Shown here: in pieces, positions 15,486 to 25,103 of the stretch
Position numbering within the stretch: position 1 is the first letter of the stretch
Layout of the letters: each line of letters starts with the position of its first letter
NCBI GenBank assembly: GCA_963666965.1
Contig: OY762939.1
Coordinates: 1,426,001-1,490,000 of the forward strand
Source of the DNA: Proruminimicrobium sp963666965
GTDB taxonomy: Bacteria; Elusimicrobiota; Endomicrobiia; Endomicrobiales; Endomicrobiaceae
DNA length: 64,000 nucleotides
Reading direction: 5' to 3'
Notes under the pieces: generated by a model
What the model saw: only the letters and a program-made list of their open reading frames with translations
Database searches by the model: none
What the model was told of the DNA's origin: nothing
Program-made: the position numbers and the translations under genes

Positions 15486-16370
15486 ATGTATAATAAAAAA
15501 GAAAAACTTATTAAGCTGATTTTTACGATTCTCGCTTTTTCATCGCTCTTATTTCTTTTGGGCATAATAATAGTTTTGTTTAAAGAAAGCTTTCCCGTGC
15601 TAAAAGAAATAAACATTAAAGATTTTATATTCGGAATGCAGTGGTATCCAACGCATGAACCTCCTGAATACGGAATATTTCCTCTGATAGCGGCTTCATT
15701 CTGGGTAACATTCGGAGCAATGATAGTCGCAGTTCCTCTTGGAATAGGAAGCGCTCTTTACATTAACGAGCTTGCATCGGCAAGACAGAAACAGATTCTC
15801 AAACCTACGATAGAAGTTCTTGCCGGAATTCCGTCGATAGTATTCGGTTTTTTCGGAATGCTTGTCGTAGCTCCTTTTTTACAAAAAATTTTCAATATTC
15901 CTACCGGCCTTTGCGCTTTTACTGCAAGCCTTGTTCTTGGAATAATGGCAATACCGACGGTCACAAGCCTTGCCGAAGACGCGTTAAGTTTTGTGCCGAA
16001 AAATTTTAAAGAAGCTTCTTACGCTCTGGGAGCAAACAGATGGCAGACTCTTGTAAAAGTGGTAATACCTGCCTCAATGTCAGGCATATCTACGGCAATA
16101 ATTCTGGGAATGAGCAGAATCGTTGGAGAAACGATGACGGTTCTTATGGTTTCCGGAGGAGCCGCCATAATGCCTAAATCTATTTTTGATCCGGTAAGAC
16201 CTATGACTTCAACTATAGCCGCCGAGATGGGTGAAAGCGCCGTAGGGTCAGAACATTACCACGCTCTTTTTGCAATAGGGCTTATATTATTTTTGATAAC
16301 CCTTATTTTTAACATTATAGCCGAACATATAAGTAAAAAACACAGAGTAAAACTGGGGTTAAACAGATGA
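15486..16370 (+). CDS. pstC: Phosphate ABC transporter permease PstC
   Basis: 294 residues, inner-membrane permease with six predicted segments; the EAA-type loop is EASYALGANRWQTLVKVVIPAS and a conserved GMSRIVGETMTVLMVSGG segment follows. No Shine-Dalgarno precedes ATG 15486, consistent with a leaderless message from the Pho promoter. It overlaps pstA by 4 bp (ATGA). Confidence 0.95.
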   Translation: MYNKKEKLIKLIFTILAFSSLLFLLGIIIVLFKESFPVLKEINIKDFIFGMQWYPTHEPPEYGIFPLIAASFWVTFGAMIVAVPLGIGSALYINELASARQKQILKPTIEVLAGIPSIVFGFFGMLVVAPFLQKIFNIPTGLCAFTASLVLGIMAIPTVTSLAEDALSFVPKNFKEASYALGANRWQTLVKVVIPASMSGISTAIILGMSRIVGETMTVLMVSGGAAIMPKSIFDPVRPMTSTIAAEMGESAVGSEHYHALFAIGLILFLITLIFNIIAEHISKKHRVKLGLNR

Positions 16371-17218
16371 AACAGAAAATATACCAGTTAATAGGATTTT
16401 CCCTTATCAGTTTATGCGTAATAATCACTTTATTTTTTCTTGCCAGCATAATATATTTGATAACGGTAAAGGGATTTAATTCAATATCGTGGGAATTTTT
16501 AACTTCCATCCCGAGAAAATCCATGACAGAAGGCGGAGTTGCTCCGGCTATACTCGGAACTTTTTATCTTGTTACGGGTTCAGTATTGATCGCGCTTCCT
16601 CTGGGAGTAGCTTGCGCAATTTATCTCAACGAATACAGCCCGACTGGATATATAGTCAATATAATAAGAATGAGTATAAATAATCTTGCCGGCGTTCCGT
16701 CGGTAGTATTCGGACTTTTCGGTCTTGCCGTTTTTGTGAATTTTTTTGATTTCGGAGTTTCAATATTGTCAGGCAGTTTGACTCTTTCAATGCTGATTTT
16801 GCCGGGCATAATATCTGCCTCGCAGGAAGCTTTAATGGCTGTTCCTTATTCCATAAGAGAAGCGTCTCTTGCGCTTGGAGCTACCCACTGGCAGACTATA
16901 CGCAAAACCGTTTTGCCTACGGCTATGCCGGGCATTATGACAGGCGTAATTTTAAGCATAGGAAGAGCCGCAGGCGAAACTGCCCCGATTCTTTTTACCG
17001 CGGCCACCTTTTACAGACGCAGTTATCCTTCATCGGTTTTTGATGAAACAATGGCCCTGCCTTATCACATATACGCGCTTATGACAGAAGGCACTCATCC
17101 TGATAAACAGGTGGCGATAGCTTACGGCTGTTCTCTGATACTTCTTGCGCTTGTGCTTATGATATCAGCTTTTGCAATAATAATAAGAAATAAATACAGG
17201 AGCGGTTATGTCCATTAA
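16367..17218 (+). CDS. pstA: Phosphate ABC transporter permease PstA
   Basis: 283 residues, second membrane subunit of the Pst importer, with six membrane segments and the coupling loop EASLALGATHWQTIRKTVLPTAMPG. GRAAGETAPILFTAA is a PstA mark. Start overlaps pstC by 4 bp; its end overlaps pstB by 11 bp, so the three subunits are translationally coupled. Confidence 0.95.
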   Translation: MKQKIYQLIGFSLISLCVIITLFFLASIIYLITVKGFNSISWEFLTSIPRKSMTEGGVAPAILGTFYLVTGSVLIALPLGVACAIYLNEYSPTGYIVNIIRMSINNLAGVPSVVFGLFGLAVFVNFFDFGVSILSGSLTLSMLILPGIISASQEALMAVPYSIREASLALGATHWQTIRKTVLPTAMPGIMTGVILSIGRAAGETAPILFTAATFYRRSYPSSVFDETMALPYHIYALMTEGTHPDKQVAIAYGCSLILLALVLMISAFAIIIRNKYRSGYVH

Positions 17219-17981
17219 TTCCGGCAATAAAATTAAAATAAGCGCCGAAAACGTCAATTTTTATTACGGCAAACACCATGCCATCAAAAATCTTAACCTT
17301 AACATTTTTGACAATAAAGTAACGGCATTTATCGGGCCGTCAGGCTGCGGCAAATCAACTTTTTTAAGAATGCTCAATAAAATGAATGACCTTGTTCCAA
17401 ACACAAGAGCCGAAGGCAGCCTTATTTTTGAAGGACAAAATATACTTGAAAAAAATATAGACGTCGTAAATATAAGAAAAAAAGTAGGAATGGTTTTCCA
17501 GAAACCGAATCCTTTCCCGAAATCAATTTACCAGAATATAGCATACGGTCTTGAAGTAAACGGAATAAAAGATAAAAATTTCATAAAAGAAAAAGTGGAA
17601 GATTCACTTAAAAAAGCGGCTCTCTGGAATGAAGTAAAAGAAAGGCTTCACACAAGCGCTTTAATGCTTTCCGGCGGACAGCAGCAGAGACTCTGTATAG
17701 CAAGATGTCTTGCGGTTGAACCTAAAGTCATACTGTTTGACGAACCGTGTGCGAGCCTCGATCCTATTTCAACGGCAAAAGTTGAAGAGCTGATTCTTGA
17801 ACTCAAAAAATATTACACAATTGTGATAGTCACACACAATATGCAGCAAGCCGCAAGAGTATCCGATTACACGGCGTTTATGTATCTTGGAGAACTTATC
17901 GAATGCGATAAAACAGAAGTAATATTTACAATACCGAAAGAAGAAAAAACGGAGCAGTATCTGTCAGGCAAATTCGGTTAA
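17208..17981 (+). CDS. pstB: Phosphate ABC transporter ATPase PstB
   Basis: 257 residues. Walker A GPSGCGKST (about 44-52), signature LSGGQQQRLCIARCLA, Walker B VILFDEPCASLDP and switch His in VTHNMQQAARVSD are all present, so an active ATPase is expected. FQKPNPFPKSIYQNIAYG is diagnostic of PstB. Follows pstA with overlap; phoU starts 31 bp later. Confidence 0.97.
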   Translation: MSINSGNKIKISAENVNFYYGKHHAIKNLNLNIFDNKVTAFIGPSGCGKSTFLRMLNKMNDLVPNTRAEGSLIFEGQNILEKNIDVVNIRKKVGMVFQKPNPFPKSIYQNIAYGLEVNGIKDKNFIKEKVEDSLKKAALWNEVKERLHTSALMLSGGQQQRLCIARCLAVEPKVILFDEPCASLDPISTAKVEELILELKKYYTIVIVTHNMQQAARVSDYTAFMYLGELIECDKTEVIFTIPKEEKTEQYLSGKFG

Positions 17982-18012
17982 TCTTTAATTAAAAATATAA
18001 ACGGAGAATAAA

Positions 18013-18666
18013 ATGTTAGACGAAAAAATCTTAAACTTAAAGAGAAGACTTATTGAATACTGCAACCATGTGGAACTCATGGTTGAAAAAAGCATATCTG
18101 GTCTTCTTGAAAGAAATGAAGAAAAATTGAAAGAAGTTCTTGAGTTTTTTGAACCGGCGGCAAACAGGTATGAGCTTGAATTTGACGAAAACTGCATCAA
18201 TGCGATTGCCCAGTACCAGCCGGTAACAAAAAACTTAAGGATTCTTATAAGCATAATAAAAATAAGCAACGACCTTGAAAGAGTCGCCGATCATGCCGTA
18301 AATATAGCAGGACACGGGCTTCCTCTGATAATGAAGCCGCAGGTTAAAGAGCTCATAGACATACCTAAAATGGCAAAAATCGTGCGGGAAATGATGAAAG
18401 AAGCCATAGAATCTTTTGTTGAGGAAAATGTTGAGCTTGCCGAAAAAGTCTGTAAAAAAGACGATACCGTTGACGAACTGAATATAATCATAAAAAAAGA
18501 TCTCGCGGCTCTTATGAGAGCGGATTCAAATGTAGTAAACAGATCGCTGCGTCTCATAAGCATTTCGGCAAATCTTGAAAGAATAGCCGATTTATCAACA
18601 AACATATGCGAAGACGTTATTTATCTTGCTAAAGGCGTTTCAGTCAAGCATAACAGTAGAATATAA
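18013..18666 (+). CDS. phoU: PhoU phosphate regulator
   Basis: 217 residues, two repeated three-helix bundles; metal-binding E/DxxxD motifs appear in ERVADHAVNIA (about 93-103) and ERIADLSTNICED (about 195-207). PhoU normally links Pst transporter state to the PhoR kinase. Gene order pstCAB-phoU-phoB-phoR supports this. RBS GGAG before ATG 18013. Confidence 0.94.
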   Translation: MLDEKILNLKRRLIEYCNHVELMVEKSISGLLERNEEKLKEVLEFFEPAANRYELEFDENCINAIAQYQPVTKNLRILISIIKISNDLERVADHAVNIAGHGLPLIMKPQVKELIDIPKMAKIVREMMKEAIESFVEENVELAEKVCKKDDTVDELNIIIKKDLAALMRADSNVVNRSLRLISISANLERIADLSTNICEDVIYLAKGVSVKHNSRI

Positions 18667-18721
18667 AAAATATTTTTGGTAACATTATTCAGAGAGTAAT
18701 TCTAAGCAGGGGGAGCTGACG

Positions 18722-19405
18722 ATGGCAAAACTGATTTCCATTGTAGACGATGAAGAAGATATACTTGAAGCTCTTTCCGTTTTTCTCAAAAAAAACGGCT
18801 ATGAAGTAAATGTTTTTACAAACGCTTCGGATTTTTTTAAAGGCCTAAAAAAGAAGACTCCGGATTTATTCATACTTGATCTTATGCTGCCGGATACCGA
18901 CGGCTACGAAATATGCAAACATTTAAAAAACAATCCTAAATACGTAAATATACCTGTTATAATGCTCAGCGCAAAGTCCGAAGAATCGGATAAAATAATA
19001 GGTCTTGAGTTAGGCGCAGACGACTATGTAACAAAGCCTTTCTCGCAGAAAGAACTGCTTGCAAGAATAAAAGTCGTTTTAAGAAGAACAGTTTTAAAAA
19101 CAGCCCAGACCGTAACGGAATTTGCCGACGGAAAAATAAAACTTAACAAAGATAATTTTGAACTTGAAATAGAAAATAAAAAAATAGTTTTGACATCAAC
19201 CGAATTCAAGCTGTTGGAACTGCTTGTTTCAAAAAAGGGCAATGTTCTTTCAAGAGACAAAATTCTCGATTATATATGGGGAGAAGATAAAATAGTAATA
19301 GACAGAACGGTTGACGTCCATATAAGGCACTTAAGAAAAAAACTTGGAAAATATTGCGATATTATAAAAAACATACACGGAGTCGGATACAAACTTGAAG
19401 ATTAA
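18722..19405 (+). CDS. phoB: OmpR/PhoB-type response regulator
   Basis: 227 residues. Receiver domain with acidic pocket DDEED (9-13), phosphoacceptor Asp53 (ILDLMLP) and Lys in DDYVTKPFS; C-terminal winged helix with the recognition segment RTVDVHIRHLRKKLG and IHGVGYKLED ending. It follows phoU by 55 bp with RBS GGGGGAG and overlaps the kinase gene, and is the likely reader of the two Pho boxes in this window. Confidence 0.93.
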   Translation: MAKLISIVDDEEDILEALSVFLKKNGYEVNVFTNASDFFKGLKKKTPDLFILDLMLPDTDGYEICKHLKNNPKYVNIPVIMLSAKSEESDKIIGLELGADDYVTKPFSQKELLARIKVVLRRTVLKTAQTVTEFADGKIKLNKDNFELEIENKKIVLTSTEFKLLELLVSKKGNVLSRDKILDYIWGEDKIVIDRTVDVHIRHLRKKLGKYCDIIKNIHGVGYKLED

Positions 19406-21137
19406 CAAAATTTTTATCAAAATATTTTTATCTGTATTTTTAACGGTATTATGCATGTCGGCCGTTTTTTTTATAGCGGCGAATAATTACGTAGATAAAA
19501 AATATAAAGATTTTTTCATAACAGAACTTGATTCAAACAAGAAAATCGTAACATACAATATCATCAATTTATATTCTTCCGGCAATATTGCCTCCGTTCA
19601 AAAAGCCGTAACCGAATACGGAAAAATGATGAACAGAAGAATAACGCTTATATCCTTGACCGGACAGGTTATAGCCGATTCACAGGCAAATCCGGCTGAT
19701 ATGCCAAATCACTCCGACAGAACGGAAGTAAAAGAAGCAATGCATGGCAAAAACGCACATAATATACGTTTCAGCTCGACTCTAAACAGAAAGATGCTTT
19801 ATTCTGCATCAATGATTGAAGTAAATTCCAAACCGGCAGCCGTGATCCGCTTAAGCATGCCGCTTGAGACAATAAATATATTCGCAAACGAAATGAGAGT
19901 CACAATTTTCATAATAATAATGATAATGCTCTTTATTTCTGTTATAATCGCCTCTTTTATAGCGTTTAGCTTATCGATTAAAATAACAAATCTTAAAAAC
20001 GCTTCCGAAAAACTGGCCGGAGGGGATTTTTCGGCAAAAATAGAAACAACGTCTAATTCATCAAGAGACGAAATTGATCTTTTGGGAGACAGCTTCAATA
20101 AAATGTCAGAACAGATAGAAGCCCTTTTTTCAAAAATAAAAGAAGATAAATTAAAACTCGACAGAATAATGGAGTCAGTAAACGATACAATAATCGTTAC
20201 CGACAAGTCAGGCAAAATAATAATGCATAACGGCGCTTTTGAGAAACATTTTAAAAATATAAATCCCGACAACAGATATTTTTGGGAAATATTCAGAGAC
20301 AAAAATCTTGAGGAAACGATAAACAATCTTTCTTACGACGGAAATTCTGTTATATTTTCGGAAATAGAATACGAAAACAAAATATATTCTCTGACGGCTT
20401 CAAAAATAAAAACAAACGATAATACGGTTCTTACTTTTCACGATATAACCGCAATAAAACAAATGGCTGCGATGAAAAAAGAATTCGTGACAAATGCGTC
20501 TCACGAATTAAAAACGCCTCTTACGGCGATATCATGTTTTGTAGAAAACATTGAAACGGAAGACGATATTGACGCAATAAAAAGATATACTGTCGTGATA
20601 AAAAAACATTCTGAAAGACTCACGAAAATAGTAACTGATCTTCTGTCTTTATCAGAACTTGAAAACAATAAAAATATCGAGCTTGTTAAAATGGATCTTG
20701 CTAAAACTGTGTTTGCCGCTTCGGATTTATATAAAAACAGAACTGAACAGAAAAATATAAAACTCGATTTTACAAAAACGGACGGCAGTTTTTTTATAAA
20801 CGGAAATGAATTTTATATTGAGCAAATGCTTGTAAATCTGCTTGATAACGCCTTAAGATACACTGAAAAAGGCTCTATTGCCGTAAAACTTGAAAGTGCA
20901 CCGGACAAAGTAATTCTTACTGTTTCAGATACAGGTATAGGAATATCAAAGGAACATCTGCCCAGACTTTTTGAAAGATTCTATGTCGTAGACAAAGCCA
21001 GAAGCAGAAAATCCGGCGGCACGGGACTCGGACTTTCAATAGTCAAATATATAACCAACATACACAACGCCTCCATAACAATTGACAGCACGGTCAATGA
21101 AGGAACCTCTGTTACGGTTAAATTTAACCGCGCATAA
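19395..21137 (+). CDS. phoR: PhoR-type sensor histidine kinase
   Basis: 580 residues from TTG 19395, which overlaps the response-regulator stop by 11 bp; GGAG lies about 12 nt upstream. Domains in order: N-terminal membrane segment, periplasmic sensor (about 30-165), second membrane segment, HAMP (about 190-240), PAS (about 250-345), H-box NASHELKTPLTAI, then ATPase boxes NLLDNALRYT, DTGIGIS and GTGLGLSIV. A large extracytoplasmic domain, as in Bacillus PhoR rather than E. coli PhoR. Assignment to phosphate rests on operon position. Confidence 0.9.
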   Translation: MKINKIFIKIFLSVFLTVLCMSAVFFIAANNYVDKKYKDFFITELDSNKKIVTYNIINLYSSGNIASVQKAVTEYGKMMNRRITLISLTGQVIADSQANPADMPNHSDRTEVKEAMHGKNAHNIRFSSTLNRKMLYSASMIEVNSKPAAVIRLSMPLETINIFANEMRVTIFIIIMIMLFISVIIASFIAFSLSIKITNLKNASEKLAGGDFSAKIETTSNSSRDEIDLLGDSFNKMSEQIEALFSKIKEDKLKLDRIMESVNDTIIVTDKSGKIIMHNGAFEKHFKNINPDNRYFWEIFRDKNLEETINNLSYDGNSVIFSEIEYENKIYSLTASKIKTNDNTVLTFHDITAIKQMAAMKKEFVTNASHELKTPLTAISCFVENIETEDDIDAIKRYTVVIKKHSERLTKIVTDLLSLSELENNKNIELVKMDLAKTVFAASDLYKNRTEQKNIKLDFTKTDGSFFINGNEFYIEQMLVNLLDNALRYTEKGSIAVKLESAPDKVILTVSDTGIGISKEHLPRLFERFYVVDKARSRKSGGTGLGLSIVKYITNIHNASITIDSTVNEGTSVTVKFNRA

Positions 21138-21165
21138 ACAAATTCGTTTTTTTGTTCAAAATCCA

Positions 21166-21195
21166 TTCACTTATTACGTCAAAATTTGGTATAAT
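21166..21195 (+). promoter_or_regulatory. Promoter of queF-feoB
   Basis: TTCACT (21166-21171), 18-bp spacer, perfect TATAAT (21190-21195). RBS AAGGAAC and the queF ATG follow 31 nt later. No preQ1-riboswitch-like fold is visible in this short leader. Confidence 0.6.
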
Positions 21196-21225
21196 CTGCA
21201 AAACAAACCAAAAAGGAACAATTTT

Positions 21226-21606
21226 ATGAAAAATATGCCCGAATTTAATAAAGTTTCCAAAGATCTTTTGCAAGTAATGCCTTATCAATATTCAGGAAAA
21301 AAAATTAACGTATGCATTGAAACGGAAGAATTTACGTGTTTATGCCCTTGGACGGGGCTTCCTGACTTTGCTTATCTTACGATAAACTATGCGCCTGCCA
21401 AAACTGTAGTTGAGCTTAAATCGCTCAAAATGTATCTGCAGTCTTACAGAATGGTCGGCATGGTGCATGAAAGCGTAGTAAACAGCATTCTTGCGGATTT
21501 AACTTCCGTATTAAAAACAAAAGACATATCGGTCCAATTAAAATTTAAAATCCGCGGCGGAATAACAACTACCGTTTCGGCTTCGGCCGGTTCAAAGGGT
21601 AAATGA
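21226..21606 (+). CDS. queF: NADPH-dependent preQ0 reductase QueF
   Basis: 126 residues, reduces 7-cyano-7-deazaguanine to preQ1 for queuosine tRNA modification. Start ATG 21226 chosen for the RBS AAGGAA; the longer frame runs back into phoR. Catalytic Cys and Asp lie in CLCPWTGLPDFAYLTINY, and the substrate segment VELKSLKMYLQSYR is typical of the short, single-domain QueF. It abuts feoB by 3 bp although the functions are unrelated; no other queuosine genes are in the window. Confidence 0.95.
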   Translation: MKNMPEFNKVSKDLLQVMPYQYSGKKINVCIETEEFTCLCPWTGLPDFAYLTINYAPAKTVVELKSLKMYLQSYRMVGMVHESVVNSILADLTSVLKTKDISVQLKFKIRGGITTTVSASAGSKGK

Positions 21607-21609
21607 CAA

Positions 21610-23526
21610 ATGGCAAATAAGCTTATTGCTTTTGTCGGAAATCCGAATGTCGGAAAATCCGTTATATTCAATAAACTTACCGGACAGTATTCCGTAGTAT
21701 CAAATTATTCCGGAACAAGCGTGGACGTAACAAGGGGTAAACTTACAGTAAACGGCGAGGAATACGCAGCCGTTGACACTCCCGGCGTTTATTCGCTTAT
21801 GCCTCTTTCCGAAGACGAACAAGTCACAAGAGATCTGATACTTAAAGAAAAACCTTCAGTTATAGTTCAGGTATGCGATATTAAAAACATAGAGAGATCC
21901 CTGCATCTTTTTTTTGAGCTTTCTCTTTTTAAAATACCGGTTATTCTTGTTTTGAATATGTATGATGAGGCGATCCATGCCGGAATAAAAATAAACAGCT
22001 ACATGCTTGAAAAAATACTCGGTGTTCCTGTAATCATGACGGCGGCGACAAGCGATTACGGAATCGACAAAATACTCAAGAAAATACCTCAGGCAAAAAC
22101 AACAGCATTCGACATTGTTTATTCAAATGAAAAAGAAATTAAATGTATAGAAGATATTTTAAAAGAAAAAATGCCGTTTGCAAGAGCAGCATCGGTTTAT
22201 ATGCTTTCGGGAGATAAAGGAATAGAAAAATATATTCCTGAAAATCTCAGAAACTTTATAAAAACAAACTGTTTTTCAAAAAATACGTCTGAATGCAACA
22301 AATTCAATTCACAGCTTTTCAACGACAGAAATACAGCAATAAAAAAAATTACGGGCAACGCCAAAATAATCAAACAGAAAGAAAAATTTGAATTTCTGCA
22401 GTTTCTCGGAAATCTTGCTTTAAATCCTTTTGCAGGAAGCCTCCTGCTCGCGCTTGTCATTTACGTAATGTATAAATTTGTAGGAGTATTCATGGCCGGC
22501 ACGGTCGTTGATTTTATACAAACGTCCGTATTTGAAAACTTTTTAAATCCGGCAGTCACAAGTATTTTTGATTATTATAAAATTCATCCTTTTATAAAAG
22601 ATTTTTTTGTAGGTCAGTACGGTTTATGGACTGTTGCCGTAACATACGCATTTGCAATAATATTTCCGATAATAACCGGATTTTTTCTTTTTCTGGGAAT
22701 ACTTGAAGATTCGGGATATCTTCCGAGATTATCGGTGATGCTCGACAGACTTTTTTCCCAGATCGGGTTAAACGGAAAGGCCGTTCTTCCCATGGTTCTT
22801 GGAATAGGATGCGGAACTATGGCTGTTTTAAGCGCCAGAATTCTTGAAACAAAAAAAGAAAGAATGATAATTCTTGTTCTGCTTTCTCTTGCAATCCCGT
22901 GTTCGGCGCAGCTTGGCGTAATACTTGCCATGCTTTCTGCAATATCTTACAAAGCAACAATAATATGGTTCTGCTGCATTATGGCCTCTGTTCTTGCTGT
23001 CGGAAAACTTCTGGCGCATTTTATAAAAGGTGAATCAAATAACCTGATAATAGAACTCCCTAATATACGAGTTCCTTCAATATTGAATATTCTTTCAAAA
23101 ATAAAAATGAGGCTTGAATGGTATTTAAAAGAAGTAGTTCCTTTATTTATAGCCGCAACGGCAGGATTGTTTGTTATAGACAAACTTCACCTGCTTTCAA
23201 AAATAGAGACTGCGTTGTCTCCGGTAATAGTAAAATTTCTCGGGCTGCCTGTTGAAACTACAAGTACTTTCATAATGGGTTTTTTAAGAAGAGATTACGG
23301 AGCTTCCGGAATTTATGTAATGGCTCAGAACGGTATTTTAACTAATTCACAGGTTCTGATTACCGCCGTAGTGATAACGTTATTTATTCCTTGTCTTGCT
23401 CAAAGCCTTGTAGTAGTAAAAGAATACGGACTTAAAATTGCTTCGGTAATTTTTCTGGCAATCACGGCTTATGCCGTTTTGTTCGGCGGATTACTCAGAT
23501 TATTGTTAAAGTTCGTAAATATTTAG
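21610..23526 (+). CDS. feoB: Ferrous iron transporter FeoB
   Basis: 638 residues, inner-membrane Fe(II) uptake. N-terminal G domain: G1 GNPNVGKS, G3 DTPGVYS, G4 LNMYDEA; then a helical linker and two Gate domains with membrane segments (LPRLSVMLDRLFSQIGLNGKAV, GIGCGTMAVLSAR, FLRRDYGASGIYVMAQ). Somewhat shorter than proteobacterial FeoB. Followed by a DtxR/FeoA-like gene 10 bp later. Confidence 0.96.
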   Translation: MANKLIAFVGNPNVGKSVIFNKLTGQYSVVSNYSGTSVDVTRGKLTVNGEEYAAVDTPGVYSLMPLSEDEQVTRDLILKEKPSVIVQVCDIKNIERSLHLFFELSLFKIPVILVLNMYDEAIHAGIKINSYMLEKILGVPVIMTAATSDYGIDKILKKIPQAKTTAFDIVYSNEKEIKCIEDILKEKMPFARAASVYMLSGDKGIEKYIPENLRNFIKTNCFSKNTSECNKFNSQLFNDRNTAIKKITGNAKIIKQKEKFEFLQFLGNLALNPFAGSLLLALVIYVMYKFVGVFMAGTVVDFIQTSVFENFLNPAVTSIFDYYKIHPFIKDFFVGQYGLWTVAVTYAFAIIFPIITGFFLFLGILEDSGYLPRLSVMLDRLFSQIGLNGKAVLPMVLGIGCGTMAVLSARILETKKERMIILVLLSLAIPCSAQLGVILAMLSAISYKATIIWFCCIMASVLAVGKLLAHFIKGESNNLIIELPNIRVPSILNILSKIKMRLEWYLKEVVPLFIAATAGLFVIDKLHLLSKIETALSPVIVKFLGLPVETTSTFIMGFLRRDYGASGIYVMAQNGILTNSQVLITAVVITLFIPCLAQSLVVVKEYGLKIASVIFLAITAYAVLFGGLLRLLLKFVNI

Positions 23527-23536
23527 AGGTATAAGA

Positions 23537-24190
23537 ATGAAAACAAAAGAACATTTGGACCTTGAAGAATCACTGAGCCTTATATGGACTTCAATTCAAA
23601 GAGGCGATATAAATTTCAATAAAATTGATGCGATAGTCAAAAAAGGCGTATGTGAAAACGTGATGAATCAGCTTATAACGGAAGGTTACGTTATAAAAGA
23701 TAATGAAAACATAAAACTTACTGACAAAGGCGAAGAAATCGGAAGAGAAATAACAAGAAGGCACAGGCTGACCGAGAGGCTTCTTGCCGACGTTCTTGAA
23801 TTTGATAAAACGGCAATAGATGAAATTGCCTGCAATTTGGAACACAATATATCAACAGAACTTGCAGATTCAATATGCACTCTTTTAGGACATCCGACGG
23901 AATGTCCGCACGGAGCCATTATCCCGAGCGGAAAATGTTGTGAAAAATCTGAAAATAAAATAAAATCTATAGTGTTTCCTCTGTCTCAGCTTGATGCCGG
24001 AGAAGAAGTAAAACTTGCTTACATAGTAACTACTAATCACAGTTACCTGCATAAGCTTTTGTCGCTTGGACTTATTCCGGGCGTTAAGATATTGCTTCAC
24101 CAGAAATTTCCGAGTTTTATTATTAAAGTAAACGAAACACAGATAGCAGTCGACGAAGAAGTCGCAAATTTAATTTACGTAAGAAACTGA
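23537..24190 (+). CDS. DtxR/MntR-type regulator with C-terminal FeoA domain
   Basis: 217 residues. N-terminal winged helix and metal-dependent dimerisation part (LTDKGEEIGREITRRHRLTERLLADVLEF, EHNISTELADSICTLLGHPTECPHG), followed by an SH3-like FeoA domain (about 145-215: FPLSQLDAGEEVKLAYI..LLSLGLIPGVKILLHQK). DtxR-family proteins repress iron uptake genes when iron is plentiful. Being directly behind feoB, and with no separate feoA here, it may do both jobs: repress the operon and act as FeoA partner; the second is inference. Confidence 0.88.
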   Translation: MKTKEHLDLEESLSLIWTSIQRGDINFNKIDAIVKKGVCENVMNQLITEGYVIKDNENIKLTDKGEEIGREITRRHRLTERLLADVLEFDKTAIDEIACNLEHNISTELADSICTLLGHPTECPHGAIIPSGKCCEKSENKIKSIVFPLSQLDAGEEVKLAYIVTTNHSYLHKLLSLGLIPGVKILLHQKFPSFIIKVNETQIAVDEEVANLIYVRN

Positions 24191-24200
24191 GAGGTTGTTT

Positions 24201-25055
24201 ATGCACAATAACATATTTGAAATTACATGGCTTCCTCTATGGGACTGTAATTTCAGATGCCCTTATTGTTTGGGGTGGTACAATACAAATGCGCTTAAGT
24301 TTCAGCCTCTGAATACAATTATAAAAATGTGGGATATTTTTTTAGGCAAGATAATGACTTCTGAAACCGGCGTAAATTTAACTATCTCCGGCGGCGAACC
24401 TACTATATATCCGAATATTTTTCAATTTCTGCAACATTTGATTAACAAACATCCGAACATGCATGTTTCATTATGTACCAATTTATCCTTTAACGCAGCT
24501 GAGTTTTTAAATTTTAATTTCCCGAATGACAGAATATCCTTAAATGCCACATTTCATCCGTCATGTATGTCTACTGAAAGCTTTGCAGGAAATTTAATTC
24601 TGTTAAAAAAATACATCCCGGATCATACGGTGAATTTTGTTGCCGATGAAACAAATTTAAAAAAACAGCAGCATTTTATAAAATCAATAAACGACTGCGG
24701 AATAAAATTAAATCCTCTGTTTTTCAAAAGTTTCAGACATGACCAGGAAACTGAATACGGAAATCTTGAGGTATTAAATTCTGAAGACGAAATCAATTTG
24801 GTAAAAAAAATAAAATCCGAACAAAATCTTGCCTCTTCGGATTATGAAAGCACAAAACAGTCTTCATTCGGAAAAAAATGCATGGCAGGGTATAGGTATA
24901 TTCATATATTTCCAAACGGAAACATAAGGAAATGTTCAATGGATTCGACTTATCTGGGTAATATCTTCGACGAAGACTTGAATTTGTATGAAAAGCCGCA
25001 AAGATGCAAACAAAAAATTTGTCCGCACCAGTATCATAATATAATAGAAGATTAA
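24201..25055 (+). CDS. Radical SAM protein with C-terminal cysteine cluster
   Basis: 284 residues from ATG 24201 (GAGAGG 6 nt upstream; a TTG two codons earlier is less likely). CxxxCxxC cluster in WDCNFRCPYC, the GGEP motif in TISGGEPTIYP, and a C-terminal set of cysteines (KKCMAGYRYIHIFPNGNIRKCS and CKQKICPHQ) resembling a SPASM/twitch auxiliary Fe-S site. Such proteins often modify peptides or other enzymes, but no precursor peptide is evident nearby. It lies 10 bp after the FeoA/DtxR gene and before murC. Function unknown. Confidence 0.85.
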   Translation: MHNNIFEITWLPLWDCNFRCPYCLGWYNTNALKFQPLNTIIKMWDIFLGKIMTSETGVNLTISGGEPTIYPNIFQFLQHLINKHPNMHVSLCTNLSFNAAEFLNFNFPNDRISLNATFHPSCMSTESFAGNLILLKKYIPDHTVNFVADETNLKKQQHFIKSINDCGIKLNPLFFKSFRHDQETEYGNLEVLNSEDEINLVKKIKSEQNLASSDYESTKQSSFGKKCMAGYRYIHIFPNGNIRKCSMDSTYLGNIFDEDLNLYEKPQRCKQKICPHQYHNIIED

Positions 25056-25103
25056 TTTTGCAGCGATTTAAAAACTTTAATAAAACATCAAAGAGGAAAA
25101 AAC

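Noticed and set aside
19799..20326. 175-codon frame opposite the phoR-like kinase
   Set aside because: Antisense shadow; composition mirrors the kinase codons and no start signals exist.
21140..21225. Possible preQ1 riboswitch before queF
   Set aside because: The leader after TATAAT is about 25 nt and has no H-type pseudoknot pattern.
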